A stretch of DNA of 64,000 nt, taken from assembly GCF_000732485.2 (NCBI RefSeq), contig NZ_JAQV02000004.1, positions 1 to 64,000 on the forward strand. Reading direction: 5' to 3'. Below are positions 1 through 9,141 of this stretch, in pieces. Below the pieces are notes generated by a model, which did no database searches, was not told where the DNA came from, and was given only the letters and a program-made list of their open reading frames with translations. Each line of letters starts with the position of its first letter. Position 1 is the stretch's first letter. A program made the translations under genes and the position numbers. The stretch comes from Bacillus sp. SJS. Lineage in GTDB: Bacteria > Bacillota > Bacilli > Bacillales > Bacillaceae.

Positions 1-73
1 AGGAGGCTCACCGCCCGCCCCGCTGGTCGCTGAGCGCCTGCTAACTGCAATCAACAGCCAAGTTTAACAGAGC
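1..73 (-). repeat. R1 repeat copy A, cut by window edge
   Basis: The minus strand reads from base 73 as GCTCTGTTAAACTTGGC, then TGTTGATTGCAG and AGCAGGCG, the same 5' half as the copies near 6.5, 19.4, 30.5, 41.3 and 50.8 kb. The rest lies left of the window. The terminal GAGC is immediately followed by the TAA stop codon of the TetR-type gene (74-76), with no spacer. Confidence 0.85.
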
Positions 74-649
74 TTAGTTCAAAGGATCAATTTCTCTTCT
101 AAGCATATGCCGGAGCAGCTGTTTTAAATGCAAATCGCTTTGCTCGGTTTTCTCATAATCAAGCTCGTAGGCGAAAATCATCCGAACGAGCATAAAAGCA
201 GTTAGCGGAAGAGGAACATGTGCATAATATCCTTGCTCCTGTCCTTCTCTTATCAATTTGCAAATAAGCTGGACCGATTCTTCCTCACCGCTTGTAAAGC
301 ACTTTTCAATTTCAGGAATCCGGTATTCCTTATATTCTTCAAATAAGGAAGAAACAAAAGAATCATGATGAATCTCTGCACTCAAGTACCTTAATATTTT
401 GCGCAGCTTTACAAGAATATCCTTTTCTGTCCTGTAGGCTTTAAAAGCTTCTGAACGGGTCTTTCTGATGTGACGCATATAGCAATCAAGGAGGATCTCA
501 TTTTTATCATTGTAATAATAATAGATTGTACCCTTCCCGATTCCTGCCTCTCCGGCAATTTTACTTAACGTAGTTCCCCTAAAGCCAAGGCTTGAGAAAA
601 GCCGTGTTGCTGATTGAATAATTTTCTCTTTTTTCCCTAAGTCCTTCAT
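74..649 (-). CDS. TetR/AcrR-family transcriptional regulator
   Basis: One-component DNA-binding repressor of unknown ligand, 191 aa, a normal length for the family. The N-terminal helix-turn-helix spans about residues 8-55, with the typical recognition-helix pattern GKGTIYYYY at 38-46 followed by K-x-E. Residues 60-191 are predicted helical and form the variable ligand and dimer domain, so the inducer cannot be read from sequence. The gene is divergent from the asparagine synthetase. The 291 bp between them carry four alternating GGTC/GACC half-sites in 20-bp steps, the best candidate operator for this protein. The helix-turn-helix looks like fatty-acid-type regulators (FadR/YsiA), but that is only an impression. 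Confidence 0.9.
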   Translation of the reverse strand: MKDLGKKEKIIQSATRLFSSLGFRGTTLSKIAGEAGIGKGTIYYYYNDKNEILLDCYMRHIRKTRSEAFKAYRTEKDILVKLRKILRYLSAEIHHDSFVSSLFEEYKEYRIPEIEKCFTSGEEESVQLICKLIREGQEQGYYAHVPLPLTAFMLVRMIFAYELDYEKTEQSDLHLKQLLRHMLRREIDPLN

Positions 650-836
650 TTACCGCACCCTTATGATAAAAGTCATGTGTGTTTCTCCATTATTGCCAAT
701 TATGGCAGAACAGTCAAATGCACAGTCTTGTCCCGCTCACTTGTCCATATTGGAAGTTTTTAACGAAGAGGAGGGACTTCTTTCGCTTTTTTGTCAGAAA
801 GGTTGCCAATCTATTCTGAAGGTTCTAACATATAAA

Positions 837-903
837 TATGACCAAATTCATCATTCGGTCGAATTTTTACTCTCATTTCGACCAATATAGATTTTTGGTC
901 GAA
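837..903. promoter_or_regulatory. Candidate operator array, four half-sites every 20 bp
   Basis: Half-sites TATGACC (837-843), GGTCGAA (857-863), TTCGACC (877-883) and GGTCGAA (897-903) alternate in orientation with an exact 20-bp step, giving dyad centres at about 850, 870 and 890. The last pair forms a perfect 9-bp inverted repeat, TTCGACCAA/TTGGTCGAA, with a 9-bp spacer. It lies in the divergent gap between the TetR-type gene and the asparagine synthetase, 38 bp before the latter's start. Binding by the adjacent TetR protein is inferred. Confidence 0.6.
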
Positions 904-940
904 AAAATCCAGATTAACTTTATGAAAGAAGGTCTTGAGA

Positions 941-2767
941 ATGTGCGGAATTGCAGGCTGGGCTGATTGGTCCAAAGAATTAATAGGTGAAAAAGACATT
1001 ATTCAAAGTATGACAAAGGCAATCACTCACAGAGGACCGGACGCAGATGGATTCTGGTACTCCGACCATGCCGTCCTTGGACACCGAAGACTCATTGTCA
1101 TCGACCCTGAGGGCGGACTTCAGCCAATGATCTATGAAGACACGAATCAGAAAATTGCTCTTGTCTATAACGGTGAGCTATATAATTACATTGAACTTCG
1201 TGAAGAATTGGAGAATAAGGGACATCTGTTTAAAACAAAATCTGACACAGAGGTTCTCATTCACGCTTATATAGAATGGAAAGAGGATTGCGTCCAGCAC
1301 TTTAACGGGATTTTTGCCTTCGGAATTTGGGATGATCATCTTAAAAAGCTTATGCTCGCCCGTGATCATCTTGGAGTTAAACCTCTTTATTTTGCAGAAC
1401 GCGGCCAATCCATTATTTTTGGTTCCGAATTAAAGGTTCTCCTGAAACATCCTTTAGTGGAAGCTGAAGTGACAGCTGAAGGATTATCCGAGGTATTCGC
1501 ATTAGGTCCCATGAGGACTCCGGGAAATGGAATTTTTAAAGATGTAAAAGAAATACGTGCGGGTCATTATGCGGTCTTTACGGCTGAAGGGCAAAAATCG
1601 GTCCGGTATTGGAACTTGAAAAGCGAGTCACATCGCGATGATGAGATTGCAACAGCCGAAAAAATAAAAGGACTGCTTGAAGATACGGTTAAACACCAGC
1701 TTATTGCTGACAGACCCGTTGTCTCCATGCTTTCCGGAGGCCTTGATTCCAGCGGCTTGACGGCAATCGCCGGAAAAGAATACGGAAGCAGAAATAAGGT
1801 TCTTCATACGTATTCGATTGATTTCGTTAACAACGATCAGGATTTTAAAGAGGATTTTCTTAGACGTGATAAAGATGAGCCCTGGGTAAAAAGAGTAGCC
1901 GAGCACGTTGGTACTGAGCATCATTCAATCGTTTTTGATGCTCAAAAGCTAGTAGACAATCTTCTTGTTCCAATGAGGGCAAGAGATCTTCCTGGAGTTG
2001 GTGAGATTGAAACCTCTCTCTACCTGCTGTTTGAAGAAATGAAAAAGGATGCGACTGTTGCCCTTTCTGGAGAATCCGCCGACGAAGTTTTCTCAGGATA
2101 TCCATGGTTTCACCAGGAAGAGTATTTGAATGCCGGACAATTCCCATGGCTTGTAAATCTGGGATATTTCACTGATATTTTATCCGATGAGGCAAGATTG
2201 AAACTGCAGCCTGAGGCTTACCGCCAAAAACGTTTTAAAGAGGCTGTTAACGAAGTTCCATTCCTCGAGGGCGAAAGTGAACTGGAAGCGAAGCAGCGCC
2301 AAATGTCCTATCTCTTTATCACTCGTTTCCTGCCATTTATGCTGGATCGAAAAGACCGGGCAAGTATGATGACCGGCTTTGAAGTGAGGGTCCCCTTTTG
2401 TGATTACCGGCTGGTTGAATACTTATGGAACGTTCCATTTGAATTAAAAAGCATAGATGGGATTGAAAAAGGAATTCTTCGCCGTGCATTTAAGGATTAT
2501 TTGCCGGATGACGTCCGCAACCGCAAAAAAAGTGCCTATCCAAGTACGAAGGATGACGCTTATCTCAAAGGCATCAGCAGCTGGATGACACAAATACTTG
2601 AGGATGAAGACGCCCCGATCCTTCCGCTAATCAATCAGGATCGGGTACGTGCCATCTCAAGAGGAGAAGACCAGGAAATACAAGGGGATAAAGCACGTGC
2701 CATCCTGGATTATCTTGTACAAATAAACGAATGGCTGAAAGAATACAAAATTAAAATCAGCCTCTAA
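941..2767 (+). CDS. asnB: Glutamine-hydrolysing asparagine synthetase
   Basis: Makes asparagine from aspartate, glutamine and ATP (EC 6.3.5.4). The ATG at 941 is chosen over the in-frame TTG at 935 because Cys2 (MCGIAG) must become the N-terminal nucleophile of the class II glutaminase domain; a Shine-Dalgarno AGAAGG sits 8 bases upstream. The glutaminase domain covers about residues 2-200 (HRGPD, YNGELYN). The synthetase domain follows, with the pyrophosphate loop SGGLDSS near residue 265 and a SGESADE motif further on. At 608 aa it is close in size to B. subtilis AsnO and AsnB; which paralogue it matches is not settled here. A terminator follows. Regulation by the neighbouring TetR-type protein is plausible. 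Confidence 0.95.
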   Translation: MCGIAGWADWSKELIGEKDIIQSMTKAITHRGPDADGFWYSDHAVLGHRRLIVIDPEGGLQPMIYEDTNQKIALVYNGELYNYIELREELENKGHLFKTKSDTEVLIHAYIEWKEDCVQHFNGIFAFGIWDDHLKKLMLARDHLGVKPLYFAERGQSIIFGSELKVLLKHPLVEAEVTAEGLSEVFALGPMRTPGNGIFKDVKEIRAGHYAVFTAEGQKSVRYWNLKSESHRDDEIATAEKIKGLLEDTVKHQLIADRPVVSMLSGGLDSSGLTAIAGKEYGSRNKVLHTYSIDFVNNDQDFKEDFLRRDKDEPWVKRVAEHVGTEHHSIVFDAQKLVDNLLVPMRARDLPGVGEIETSLYLLFEEMKKDATVALSGESADEVFSGYPWFHQEEYLNAGQFPWLVNLGYFTDILSDEARLKLQPEAYRQKRFKEAVNEVPFLEGESELEAKQRQMSYLFITRFLPFMLDRKDRASMMTGFEVRVPFCDYRLVEYLWNVPFELKSIDGIEKGILRRAFKDYLPDDVRNRKKSAYPSTKDDAYLKGISSWMTQILEDEDAPILPLINQDRVRAISRGEDQEIQGDKARAILDYLVQINEWLKEYKIKISL

Positions 2768-2770
2768 TAC

Positions 2771-2802
2771 AAAAGGTGTTCCGGGTTTCGGAACACCTTT
2801 TC
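2771..2802. terminator. Bidirectional terminator, asnB / chemoreceptor
   Basis: A 13-bp perfect stem, AAAAGGTGTTCCG with its complement, and a 5-base loop. T-runs on both strands serve the two convergent genes; the chemoreceptor stop codon starts one base later. Confidence 0.9.
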
Positions 2803-4581
2803 TTATTTTGCCAGTTTAAACTTGCTTGTCAGGCTTGAAAGCTCATTAGACAAACTGGTCAATTTGTTTCCAATCTCATGAGTGTGATTAATTTGAATCA
2901 TCTGCTCTTCAGAAGAGGCAAGCATTTGTTCCGCACTTGCTAGTGTCTCTTGGGAAACCGAAACGAAATTTTCAGTTGACTGCTCCATCAAAGGCATACT
3001 CTCCTGAAGAGAGTGCATATTGCTGTTCATCTCTTTTAGCTTCGCATTCACACTTTTCATTTCTTCCATTAGATGATCAAAGGAATACCTTGATTCTTCT
3101 GCTGCTGTTAAATGTGATTTCAGGCTGCTGTGGAGCTCTCCAAATTCATCCGTTGCTTTATTTGAAATATTCTCCATTTTCTGGACAGAGCCTTTTATTT
3201 CTTCTGCTGCTTTTGAGGACTGCTCGGCCAGTTTTCTGACTTCATTTGCCACGACTGCGAAACCTTTACCTGATTCCCCCGCCCTTGCTGCCTCAATTGC
3301 AGCATTCAATGCAAGCAATTTTGTCTGCTCTGAAACGGATTGAATTAAGCTGACAACTTTTGAAATAGAGCTGGAGTGGTTTTTTACCCCCCGTATCGTT
3401 TCATTCATTTTCTCGAATTCCAGTCCGAACTCATGAATTTCGCTGATCAAACCTGATATTTTTTTCTCTCCCTTGTCCGCTGACACATTCATTCCATCCG
3501 CACTTTTAAACAGGTATTCCATGCTTGTTAATGCCGTTCCAATTTCTTTCTTCATCTGATTGAACGCAGCCACGCTTGTTTCTGAGGTGGCAGCTGTCTG
3601 TTCTGCTCCCATTTTTACCACTTTGATAGCCTCCACAAGCTGTTCATTCTGATCCAGTACATCAGCTGAAGACTCGGTCAGTTCAGAGCCTGTATGCGAT
3701 AAGTCCAGCGTAGTTGAATTCATATTCGATATCATCGTTCGCATTTGAGCAATCATTTGATTAAAGCTTGCCACAAGCGATCTGATTTCAGGAATATTGG
3801 TTTTTATATTTGTTCCTGCATCAAGGCTTCCCTCTCTTACCTGTTTCATAACAAGTCTTAATTGGGACAGAGGCTTCGTCAGTCCTCTTACAAAAAATAC
3901 AATCAGCAGAGTAGCAATTAAAATGCTGATTGCTACTGTCCATGCAGTAAAATTCGCCAAGGAATAGATTGGAGCCAGATAACTCTCTGTCTCAACAGCG
4001 ATAATCAGAATGCCTTTTAGCTCCTGGATTTCTTTTATGGATAAAGTGTAGTCTTTCCCATTGATTTTTTTATGAACAATGGTCTGCTTTTCATTTTTTT
4101 TAAGGTCTCCTAATTCTTGATACTTAAGCTCTTCCCCGGTTCCTTCAAGCATCGTTACCTGCTGATCTTTCAAAAGATAAAAGTCTGCGTTCAGGCCATC
4201 CTGAATCAGCTGGCTGGACTGATTAGGCAAAACCGTTTTATTAAATCGCTTGCTGAAACCTTCTTCGTCCCCTATATATGCGAACATCAGATTACCGGCT
4301 ATTTCATTTGTTGTATTTACTTCCCGCTCTAGACGGTTCTCGATAATCGATATGGTCGTTTCTTTCGCCTTTTGATAAGAAGTGATACCGACTACTAATA
4401 CAGAGGTAACAAGTATGAATAGAACAAGTGCGATGATCCGTGTCTGAAGGCTAAAGCCATTTTTGATTCCGCTGAAATTTTTGCCAAAGCTGGAGGCTGT
4501 TTTCATCCATCGTTCCGATGACTGTTTTAAAGCAAGAAAAAATTGCCTATCTGGAAACCTTCTTAGCCATATTCGTTTCAT
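2803..4581 (-). CDS. Methyl-accepting chemotaxis protein
   Basis: Transmembrane chemoreceptor, 592 aa. A basic N-terminal stretch precedes TM1 (about residues 46-70). An extracytoplasmic sensor of about 140 residues, probably a single Cache-like domain, precedes TM2 (about 212-235). A HAMP domain with the Pro-Leu-x-x-Leu signature (KPLSQL) follows. The cytoplasmic signalling domain has the strongly conserved hairpin tip ([15 protein letters not shown] and [16 protein letters not shown]) that contacts CheW and CheA. The ligand cannot be told. It is single-gene and convergent with asnB. The 212-bp upstream gap is AT-rich; a clear SigD promoter was not found. Confidence 0.95.
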   Translation of the reverse strand: MKRIWLRRFPDRQFFLALKQSSERWMKTASSFGKNFSGIKNGFSLQTRIIALVLFILVTSVLVVGITSYQKAKETTISIIENRLEREVNTTNEIAGNLMFAYIGDEEGFSKRFNKTVLPNQSSQLIQDGLNADFYLLKDQQVTMLEGTGEELKYQELGDLKKNEKQTIVHKKINGKDYTLSIKEIQELKGILIIAVETESYLAPIYSLANFTAWTVAISILIATLLIVFFVRGLTKPLSQLRLVMKQVREGSLDAGTNIKTNIPEIRSLVASFNQMIAQMRTMISNMNSTTLDLSHTGSELTESSADVLDQNEQLVEAIKVVKMGAEQTAATSETSVAAFNQMKKEIGTALTSMEYLFKSADGMNVSADKGEKKISGLISEIHEFGLEFEKMNETIRGVKNHSSSISKVVSLIQSVSEQTKLLALNAAIEAARAGESGKGFAVVANEVRKLAEQSSKAAEEIKGSVQKMENISNKATDEFGELHSSLKSHLTAAEESRYSFDHLMEEMKSVNAKLKEMNSNMHSLQESMPLMEQSTENFVSVSQETLASAEQMLASSEEQMIQINHTHEIGNKLTSLSNELSSLTSKFKLAK

Positions 4582-4820
4582 AAATGGAAAATTCTCCTTT
4601 TAAAGTACATATTGTGAAATGTAATTAAATTATCCCAAAAAAATATTAAGGAAGTGTAAATTTCACATTAATTTTTGCGATTTTTTGTCGAAAATTAGTT
4701 CTTTTATCATATATTATCTCCATTATTTTTCTTTATTTTAGGCATTTTGAATCCATCAGTTATGATTTCAGTTGGACAAGCATAGTATGAATTATGCCTG
4801 AAATGAAGGAAGGTCAGCCG

Positions 4821-5135
4821 ATGAAAAGACTCATTCTGCTGTGCTCGATTGCACTGCTCACATATATTATTTACTATGATTTAAGCAGGGGGACTCTTCC
4901 GAGAGCGGAGGAGGAGAACATAATGGCTGTATCACAGCCTGTAAAGAAGGAGACGTTTAAACAGCTTAGCGTTCAAAAAGGGGAATCCGTCCTTATCATC
5001 ATCAATAAGGTCAACGGCCATTCCATTCCTGTCCCCCTGGAAACTGCAGCCGAGGATTTTGAAAAACTCAATCCCGGAACAAAAGCGAACCGAATTCTAA
5101 CCGGACACTCCTATAAATTCCCTGTTTATGAGTAG
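4821..5135 (+). CDS. yqfZ: Small membrane-anchored LysM-like protein (YqfZ-like)
   Basis: A 104-aa protein with an N-terminal signal or anchor (KRLILLCSIALLTYIIYY) and an exported remainder. The C-terminal half (about 50-104) reads like a single LysM-type peptidoglycan-binding module: a V-Q-K-G-E start and FEKLNPG near the end. The ATG at 4821 is chosen over 4794 because GAAGGAAGG lies 7 bases upstream and the signal sequence starts there. Position directly before ispG matches yqfZ of B. subtilis. The CATAGTAT box near 4780 could be part of a SigE promoter, but that is weak. Confidence 0.7.
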   Translation: MKRLILLCSIALLTYIIYYDLSRGTLPRAEEENIMAVSQPVKKETFKQLSVQKGESVLIIINKVNGHSIPVPLETAAEDFEKLNPGTKANRILTGHSYKFPVYE

Positions 5136-5152
5136 CCGATTTGTCTATTTCC

Positions 5153-5182
5153 TTGTCAATACTGCTAAATGACTGATACAAT
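5153..5182 (+). promoter_or_regulatory. Probable SigA promoter of ispG
   Basis: TTGTCA (5153-5158), an 18-bp spacer and TACAAT (5177-5182), about 60 bp before the ispG start. Confidence 0.55.
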
Positions 5183-5242
5183 GTGATAGGAAAAGGTATC
5201 AATCTGGTTACCAAACCTATATGAATAAGGAGCGATCCACTC

Positions 5243-6355
5243 GTGGGTGAAATTACACATCGTACAAAAACTCGTCCTGTCAAAGTCGGTAATTTAACGA
5301 TTGGCGGAAGCAACGAGCTTATTATACAAAGCATGACCACAACTAAGACACACGACGTTGAAGCAACGGTTGCAGAAATTAACCGTCTTGAAGAAGCTGG
5401 CTGCCAAGTCGTCCGGGTTGCATGTCCGGATGAGCGCGCTGCAGACGCAATTTCCGAAATCAAGAAGCGGATAAACATTCCACTTGTCGTTGATATTCAT
5501 TTTGACTATAAACTGGCTCTTAAAGCCATTGAAGGCGGAGCAGATAAAATCCGGATTAATCCCGGAAACATCGGCCGCAAAGAAAAAGTAGAAGCTGTTG
5601 TTAATGCAGCAAAAGCAAAAGGCATTCCGATCCGTATTGGTGTGAATGCAGGATCTCTAGAAAAACGCATTTTAGAAAAGTACGGCTATCCGACTGCAGA
5701 TGGAATGGTTGAAAGCGCACTGCATCACATTAAGATATTGGAAGATCTCGATTTTCACGATATTATCGTATCGATGAAAGCTTCTGATGTAAATCTTGCG
5801 ATAGAAGCTTATGAGAAAGCTTCCAGAGCATTTGACTACCCCCTTCATCTTGGAATTACTGAATCAGGCACCCTGTTTGCAGGCACTGTAAAAAGTGCCG
5901 CCGGTTTAGGAGCCATCCTCCGTATGGGAATTGGAAATACCCTGCGCATCTCGTTAAGCGCGGATCCTGTTGAAGAGGTCAAAGTAGCAAGAGAGCTTCT
6001 AAAATCATTCGGACTTGCTTCAAATGCGGCAACGCTGATTTCATGTCCTACGTGCGGACGGATTGAAATTGACCTGATCAGTATCGCAAATGAAGTAGAG
6101 GAATACATTTCCACAATTAAAGCTCCGATTAAAGTAGCTGTGCTCGGGTGTGCTGTAAATGGCCCTGGCGAAGCACGGGAAGCCGATATCGGGATTGCCG
6201 GAGCGCGCAAAGAAGGATTACTATTCATGAAAGGGCAAATTGTTCGTAAAGTCCCTGAAGAAATCATGGTAGAAGAACTGAAAAAAGAAATCGATAAATT
6301 AGCGGAAGCTCATTACGCAAAGGAAGCAGCGGAAAAAGCGGAAGTTCAAGGCTAA
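5243..6355 (+). CDS. ispG: 4-hydroxy-3-methylbut-2-enyl diphosphate synthase IspG
   Basis: Penultimate step of the methylerythritol phosphate isoprenoid pathway: reductive conversion of MEcPP to HMBPP using a [4Fe-4S] cluster. 370 aa, the compact bacterial form. An N-terminal TIM-barrel starts with KVGNLTIGG and QSMTTTKT. The C-terminal cluster-binding region has CPTCGR and, later, [10 protein letters not shown], the latter the family signature. It starts with GTG at 5243 behind AAGGAG. The next pathway enzyme, ispH, is in the same window (14.7 kb). A strong terminator follows. Confidence 0.97.
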   Translation: MGEITHRTKTRPVKVGNLTIGGSNELIIQSMTTTKTHDVEATVAEINRLEEAGCQVVRVACPDERAADAISEIKKRINIPLVVDIHFDYKLALKAIEGGADKIRINPGNIGRKEKVEAVVNAAKAKGIPIRIGVNAGSLEKRILEKYGYPTADGMVESALHHIKILEDLDFHDIIVSMKASDVNLAIEAYEKASRAFDYPLHLGITESGTLFAGTVKSAAGLGAILRMGIGNTLRISLSADPVEEVKVARELLKSFGLASNAATLISCPTCGRIEIDLISIANEVEEYISTIKAPIKVAVLGCAVNGPGEAREADIGIAGARKEGLLFMKGQIVRKVPEEIMVEELKKEIDKLAEAHYAKEAAEKAEVQG

Positions 6356-6361
6356 TCAAGA

Positions 6362-6410
6362 ATAGCTTCAGCGGCTCGTTCACCCTTCGGCCACTGGAGC
6401 TGGACAAGTC
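6362..6410. repeat. Possible R2 repeat relic
   Basis: A GC-rich stretch ending in GGAGCTGGACAA resembles the tail of the R2 units near 46.8 kb (GCAGCTAGACAA). It also contains a weak CTTCGG hairpin. It lies between the ispG stop and its terminator. The match is short. Confidence 0.3.
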
Positions 6411-6434
6411 AGAAATTTATACACACTTATGATA

Positions 6435-6475
6435 AAAAAAAACGGGCACTTCCCTATGGGAATGCCCGTTTTTCT
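6435..6475 (+). terminator. ispG terminator
   Basis: A stem AACGGGCA...TTCCC with its complement, a short TAT loop, A-run before and TTTTTC after. Confidence 0.9.
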
Positions 6476-6479
6476 TATT

Positions 6480-6550
6480 GCCTGTGTTAAAGCATGGTGT
6501 TGATTATTTAACACCTGCTAGCTGCAATCAACAGACAAGTTTAACAGAGC
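6480..6550 (-). repeat. R1 repeat copy B, short form with 9-bp target duplication
   Basis: On the minus strand it runs GCTCTGTTAAACTTGTC, TGTTGATTGCAG, AGCAGGTGTTAAAT, AATCAACACC, ATGCTTTAACACAGGC. Terminal arms and the inner TGTTGATT/AATCAACA arms are intact while the middle found in copy E is missing. It is flanked by the exact direct repeat TTTCTTATT (6471-6479 and 6551-6559). The right-hand repeat overlaps the stop codon of the next gene (6558-6560). Confidence 0.85.
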
Positions 6551-6557
6551 TTTCTTA

Positions 6558-6956
6558 TTAAAAGAATGGTGTTACAAACAGTCCCAGAATCACGGAAACT
6601 GCTCCAATTCCTATTGCCCAGGCTCCAAGGGTTTTAGCACCCTTTCTTCTCGCCACAAATCCAACAATTATTCCCACTGCTCCTAAGATAACGGGAAGAA
6701 GGAAAAGTGAAATAACGGAAAGAGCGATCGCTATATACCCGGTGGATCTGCCTTCAACAGCCCCATGACGGTCATCATCTGCCACGCGTTCCTCTTCACG
6801 GTATGAACCAATCGGAGGTGCGATTTCTGCAGCAGATTCTTCTCTATATTCACGGTGCTTTTCAATTTCCATTAGTTCATCACGGTTATTCAGACCATTA
6901 ACCTGATCTGAGTTCGTCATGTTGCCGTGATCTTCAAAGTGTCTTTCGTCTGCCAT
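6558..6956 (-). CDS. yqfX: Small membrane protein of unknown function (YqfX-like)
   Basis: About 132 aa. The first 75 residues are polar and charged (many Glu, Asp, Arg). Two hydrophobic helices follow (about 78-103 and 112-132) separated by a basic RRKGAK turn, so a cytoplasmic tail with a C-terminal membrane hairpin is likely. The start at 6956 is preferred because the longer frame from 6989 adds an unconserved stretch and AGGGGAAAGG precedes the later ATG. No enzymatic motif. The name rests on position between ispG and yqfW, as in B. subtilis. Confidence 0.75.
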   Translation of the reverse strand: MADERHFEDHGNMTNSDQVNGLNNRDELMEIEKHREYREESAAEIAPPIGSYREEERVADDDRHGAVEGRSTGYIAIALSVISLFLLPVILGAVGIIVGFVARRKGAKTLGAWAIGIGAVSVILGLFVTPFF

Positions 6957-7089
6957 TCCTTTCCCCTCACTTTCAGATATAAGGAGCATCCTTAGTATGC
7001 AGAAGGCGGTCCATAATTATGCCTTTATCCATTCTTTTTCTGCACTGCTTTGTGATACACTTGGAAAAGATCAAAAAAGGAGTGTCGGC

Positions 7090-7668
7090 ATGCTGCGTTT
7101 AGGGATTGATATTGACGGGACCATTACACCGCCAGAAACCTTTGTTCCATATTTAAACAAATCATTTAAAAAGCAAATAACCCTTGATGACATAAAGGAT
7201 TATGACTTGACGAAAGCTCTTGAAGTCAGCTACGAAGAATTGGGTCAATGGATGGCGGAATTTGAACCGATTATCTATGGAGAGGCTCCGGTTTCAAAAG
7301 GGGCAAAGGAAATTCTCGGTAAATGGAAAGAGAAGCATGATTTAATATTTATCAGTGCCAGAGGCCATCATCTCTATGATACGACCTTGAACTGGTTTGA
7401 AAAGAATGAGGTTTCGTTCCATAATATCGACTTAGTTGGTTCACATGACAAGCTTGAGGCCGTTAAGAAACACCGCATCGATGTGTTTTTTGAGGATAAG
7501 CATGATAATGCCTGTATGATTAGCGAGGAATTTAACATTCCAGTCATCCTTTTCAACACTCCATACAATCAGGATCCCGTTCCGGAGCAAGTCGTGCGTG
7601 TGAACAGCTGGTTTGAGGCAGAGGAATGGCTGGATCGCCGGGTACTTGAGCTAAAAGAGAATCGGTAA
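7090..7668 (+). CDS. yqfW: HAD-family 5'-nucleotidase-type protein (YqfW-like)
   Basis: A putative nucleotidase of the HAD superfamily, 192 aa. Motif I is DIDGTI at residues 6-11 (nucleophile Asp plus acid/base Asp). Motif II is ISARGHH in the middle. The late acidic motif is FFEDKHDNA. This pattern fits the NT5C-type 5'(3')-deoxyribonucleotidase family; the substrate is unproven. The ATG at 7090 is chosen because AAGGAG lies 6 bases upstream and the domain starts at once; the frame opens earlier (6997) without a ribosome site. Divergent from yqfX, convergent with zur. Confidence 0.85.
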   Translation: MLRLGIDIDGTITPPETFVPYLNKSFKKQITLDDIKDYDLTKALEVSYEELGQWMAEFEPIIYGEAPVSKGAKEILGKWKEKHDLIFISARGHHLYDTTLNWFEKNEVSFHNIDLVGSHDKLEAVKKHRIDVFFEDKHDNACMISEEFNIPVILFNTPYNQDPVPEQVVRVNSWFEAEEWLDRRVLELKENR

Positions 7669-7727
7669 TCGGTGATAAGAAATAGCGGTAATCTAAAAAT
7701 CCTGCTAAGAGGAAACGATTGAAATTG

Positions 7728-7770
7728 AAATCCCCGGAATGCTGTGTAAGCATTCCGGGGATTTGTTTTT
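7728..7770. terminator. Terminator after yqfW
   Basis: A 15-bp perfect stem (AAATCCCCGGAATGC and complement), a TGTGTAA loop and a T-run on the plus strand. The stem could also serve zur from the other side, 120 bp away. Confidence 0.85.
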
Positions 7771-7891
7771 CCAAAAATATTAAGGGATAGGCTAATTGCA
7801 GCGGAAGAAGCGAGAATTAAGCGTGAGTCAGTCAAAACAACTCCAATTAAAAGCGCAAGGAGATTTGAAACTCAGCTCCATTTTTTGTTTG

Positions 7892-8302
7892 TTAAATACA
7901 ATCAGGGCAGGTCCCATATATCTCAAATTTATGGCCGCTCACATCATAACCTTCAAGGTCATCTTTTAATTTATCCATTGGACATGAATGAAGTTCTTTC
8001 GTTTTCCCGCAGTCCATACAGATAAAATGGTGATGATGATGGGCATGGTTGCACGTGAACCTGAATTGTTTCTCACCGGATAGTTCAGTGGTCTCCAGAA
8101 TGCCCAGTTCAGCGAATAAGGATAAATTCCGGTATATTGTATCAAAGCTGAGACCGGGGTAGTTGGATTTCATGCTTTCAAGAACATCCCGGGCGGTTTG
8201 ATATTTATTGCAGTCTGCAAAGAAGGAAAGCATTTCTTCCCTCTTGTTTGTATATTTGTAGCCTGAATCTTTAAGCATTTGGAGCGCTTGCTCAATATTC
8301 AT
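7892..8302 (-). CDS. zur: Zinc uptake regulator Zur (Fur family)
   Basis: Zn-dependent repressor of zinc-import genes, 136 aa. An N-terminal winged helix (about 1-80, with [14 protein letters not shown] as the DNA-reading segment) is followed by a dimer domain with a His-rich HAHHHHH stretch. Two Cys pairs, CMDCGK and CPDC, build the structural zinc site. Assignment as Zur rather than Fur or PerR rests on its linkage to znuB and znuC. Its start overlaps the znuB stop by 4 bases (ATGA type), so it is the last gene of a znuC-znuB-zur operon that it probably represses itself. Confidence 0.92.
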   Translation of the reverse strand: MNIEQALQMLKDSGYKYTNKREEMLSFFADCNKYQTARDVLESMKSNYPGLSFDTIYRNLSLFAELGILETTELSGEKQFRFTCNHAHHHHHFICMDCGKTKELHSCPMDKLKDDLEGYDVSGHKFEIYGTCPDCI

Positions 8303-9141
8303 TGTACATGTCCCCTTTTGAACTTGCTAACAATAATAGAAAGCACCAAAATGATGATATTCAATACCACAATCGTACCGCCTGGAGCGAGGTCGGCTTG
8401 ATAGGCAACGATTAACCCTATAATAACAGACAGCTCGCCGAAAATAACAGATAAAAACATGGCTTGCTTAAACCCTTTGGCGATACGAATGCTCGCTGCA
8501 ACCGGCAAGGTCATTAATGATGAAACAAGCAGGATACCAACAATCCTCATGGATGCGGCAATGACTAAGGCAACGGTCAGAATAAAAATAAAATGAATCC
8601 ACTTTGCCTGAATACCTGATGCAGTCGCATGTTCTTCATCAAATGAGAGAACGAAAAGCTCTTTATACAAAAGCCCGATGATAAGTAAAACAAAAATGGA
8701 AATGCCAACTACAATCATCAAATCCGACCGTGTAACGGCCAGCACACTTCCAAATAAATAATTCATTAAATCTTTGTTAAATCCGTCCGCCAGTGATATA
8801 AAGATGGCACCAATTCCGATACCGCCGGATAAGATGATTGGAATTGCAAGCTCCTGGTAGTGCTTATAAAGACCGCGGAGCCTCTCAATTAATAAAGAGC
8901 CGGTAACGGAGAAGGCCATTCCCATATAGATAGGGTTCGCTCCTGCTAAAATCCCCCATTTCTTTTCAAGGAAAAGGCTGACCGCAATCCCCGCCAATGT
9001 TACGTGACTCAGGGCATCCGCAATAAGCGAAAGACGCCTGACGACAATGTATACACCAAGAAGAGGAGCAATAAGCCCAATGAGAAGGCCTGAGAAAAAG
9101 GCATTTTGCAAAAATTCAAATTCAAAAAACGGACTAATCAT
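8299..9141 (-). CDS. znuB: Zinc ABC transporter permease ZnuB
   Basis: Membrane subunit of a high-affinity zinc importer of the ABC-3 (metal) family, 280 aa with about eight hydrophobic helices. The sequence [12 protein letters not shown], with the conserved SHVTLAG segment, is the family signature near the ATPase-coupling region. The start at 9141 overlaps the znuC stop by 8 bases and has GGGGAGGGG 7 bases upstream. The ABC partner is next to it. No solute-binding protein (ZnuA/AdcA) is in the window, so that part must be encoded elsewhere. Confidence 0.93.
   Translation of the reverse strand: MISPFFEFEFLQNAFFSGLLIGLIAPLLGVYIVVRRLSLIADALSHVTLAGIAVSLFLEKKWGILAGANPIYMGMAFSVTGSLLIERLRGLYKHYQELAIPIILSGGIGIGAIFISLADGFNKDLMNYLFGSVLAVTRSDLMIVVGISIFVLLIIGLLYKELFVLSFDEEHATASGIQAKWIHFIFILTVALVIAASMRIVGILLVSSLMTLPVAASIRIAKGFKQAMFLSVIFGELSVIIGLIVAYQADLAPGGTIVVLNIIILVLSIIVSKFKRGHVQ

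Noticed and set aside
663-890. 75-codon open frame on the plus strand before asnB
   Set aside because: It has no ribosome site, no domain-like pattern, and overlaps the operator array; a chance frame.
4612-4668. TGTGAAAT and ATTTCACA inverted repeat upstream of the chemoreceptor
   Set aside because: 8-bp arms 39 bp apart in very AT-rich DNA; could be chance, and no matching regulator is nearby.
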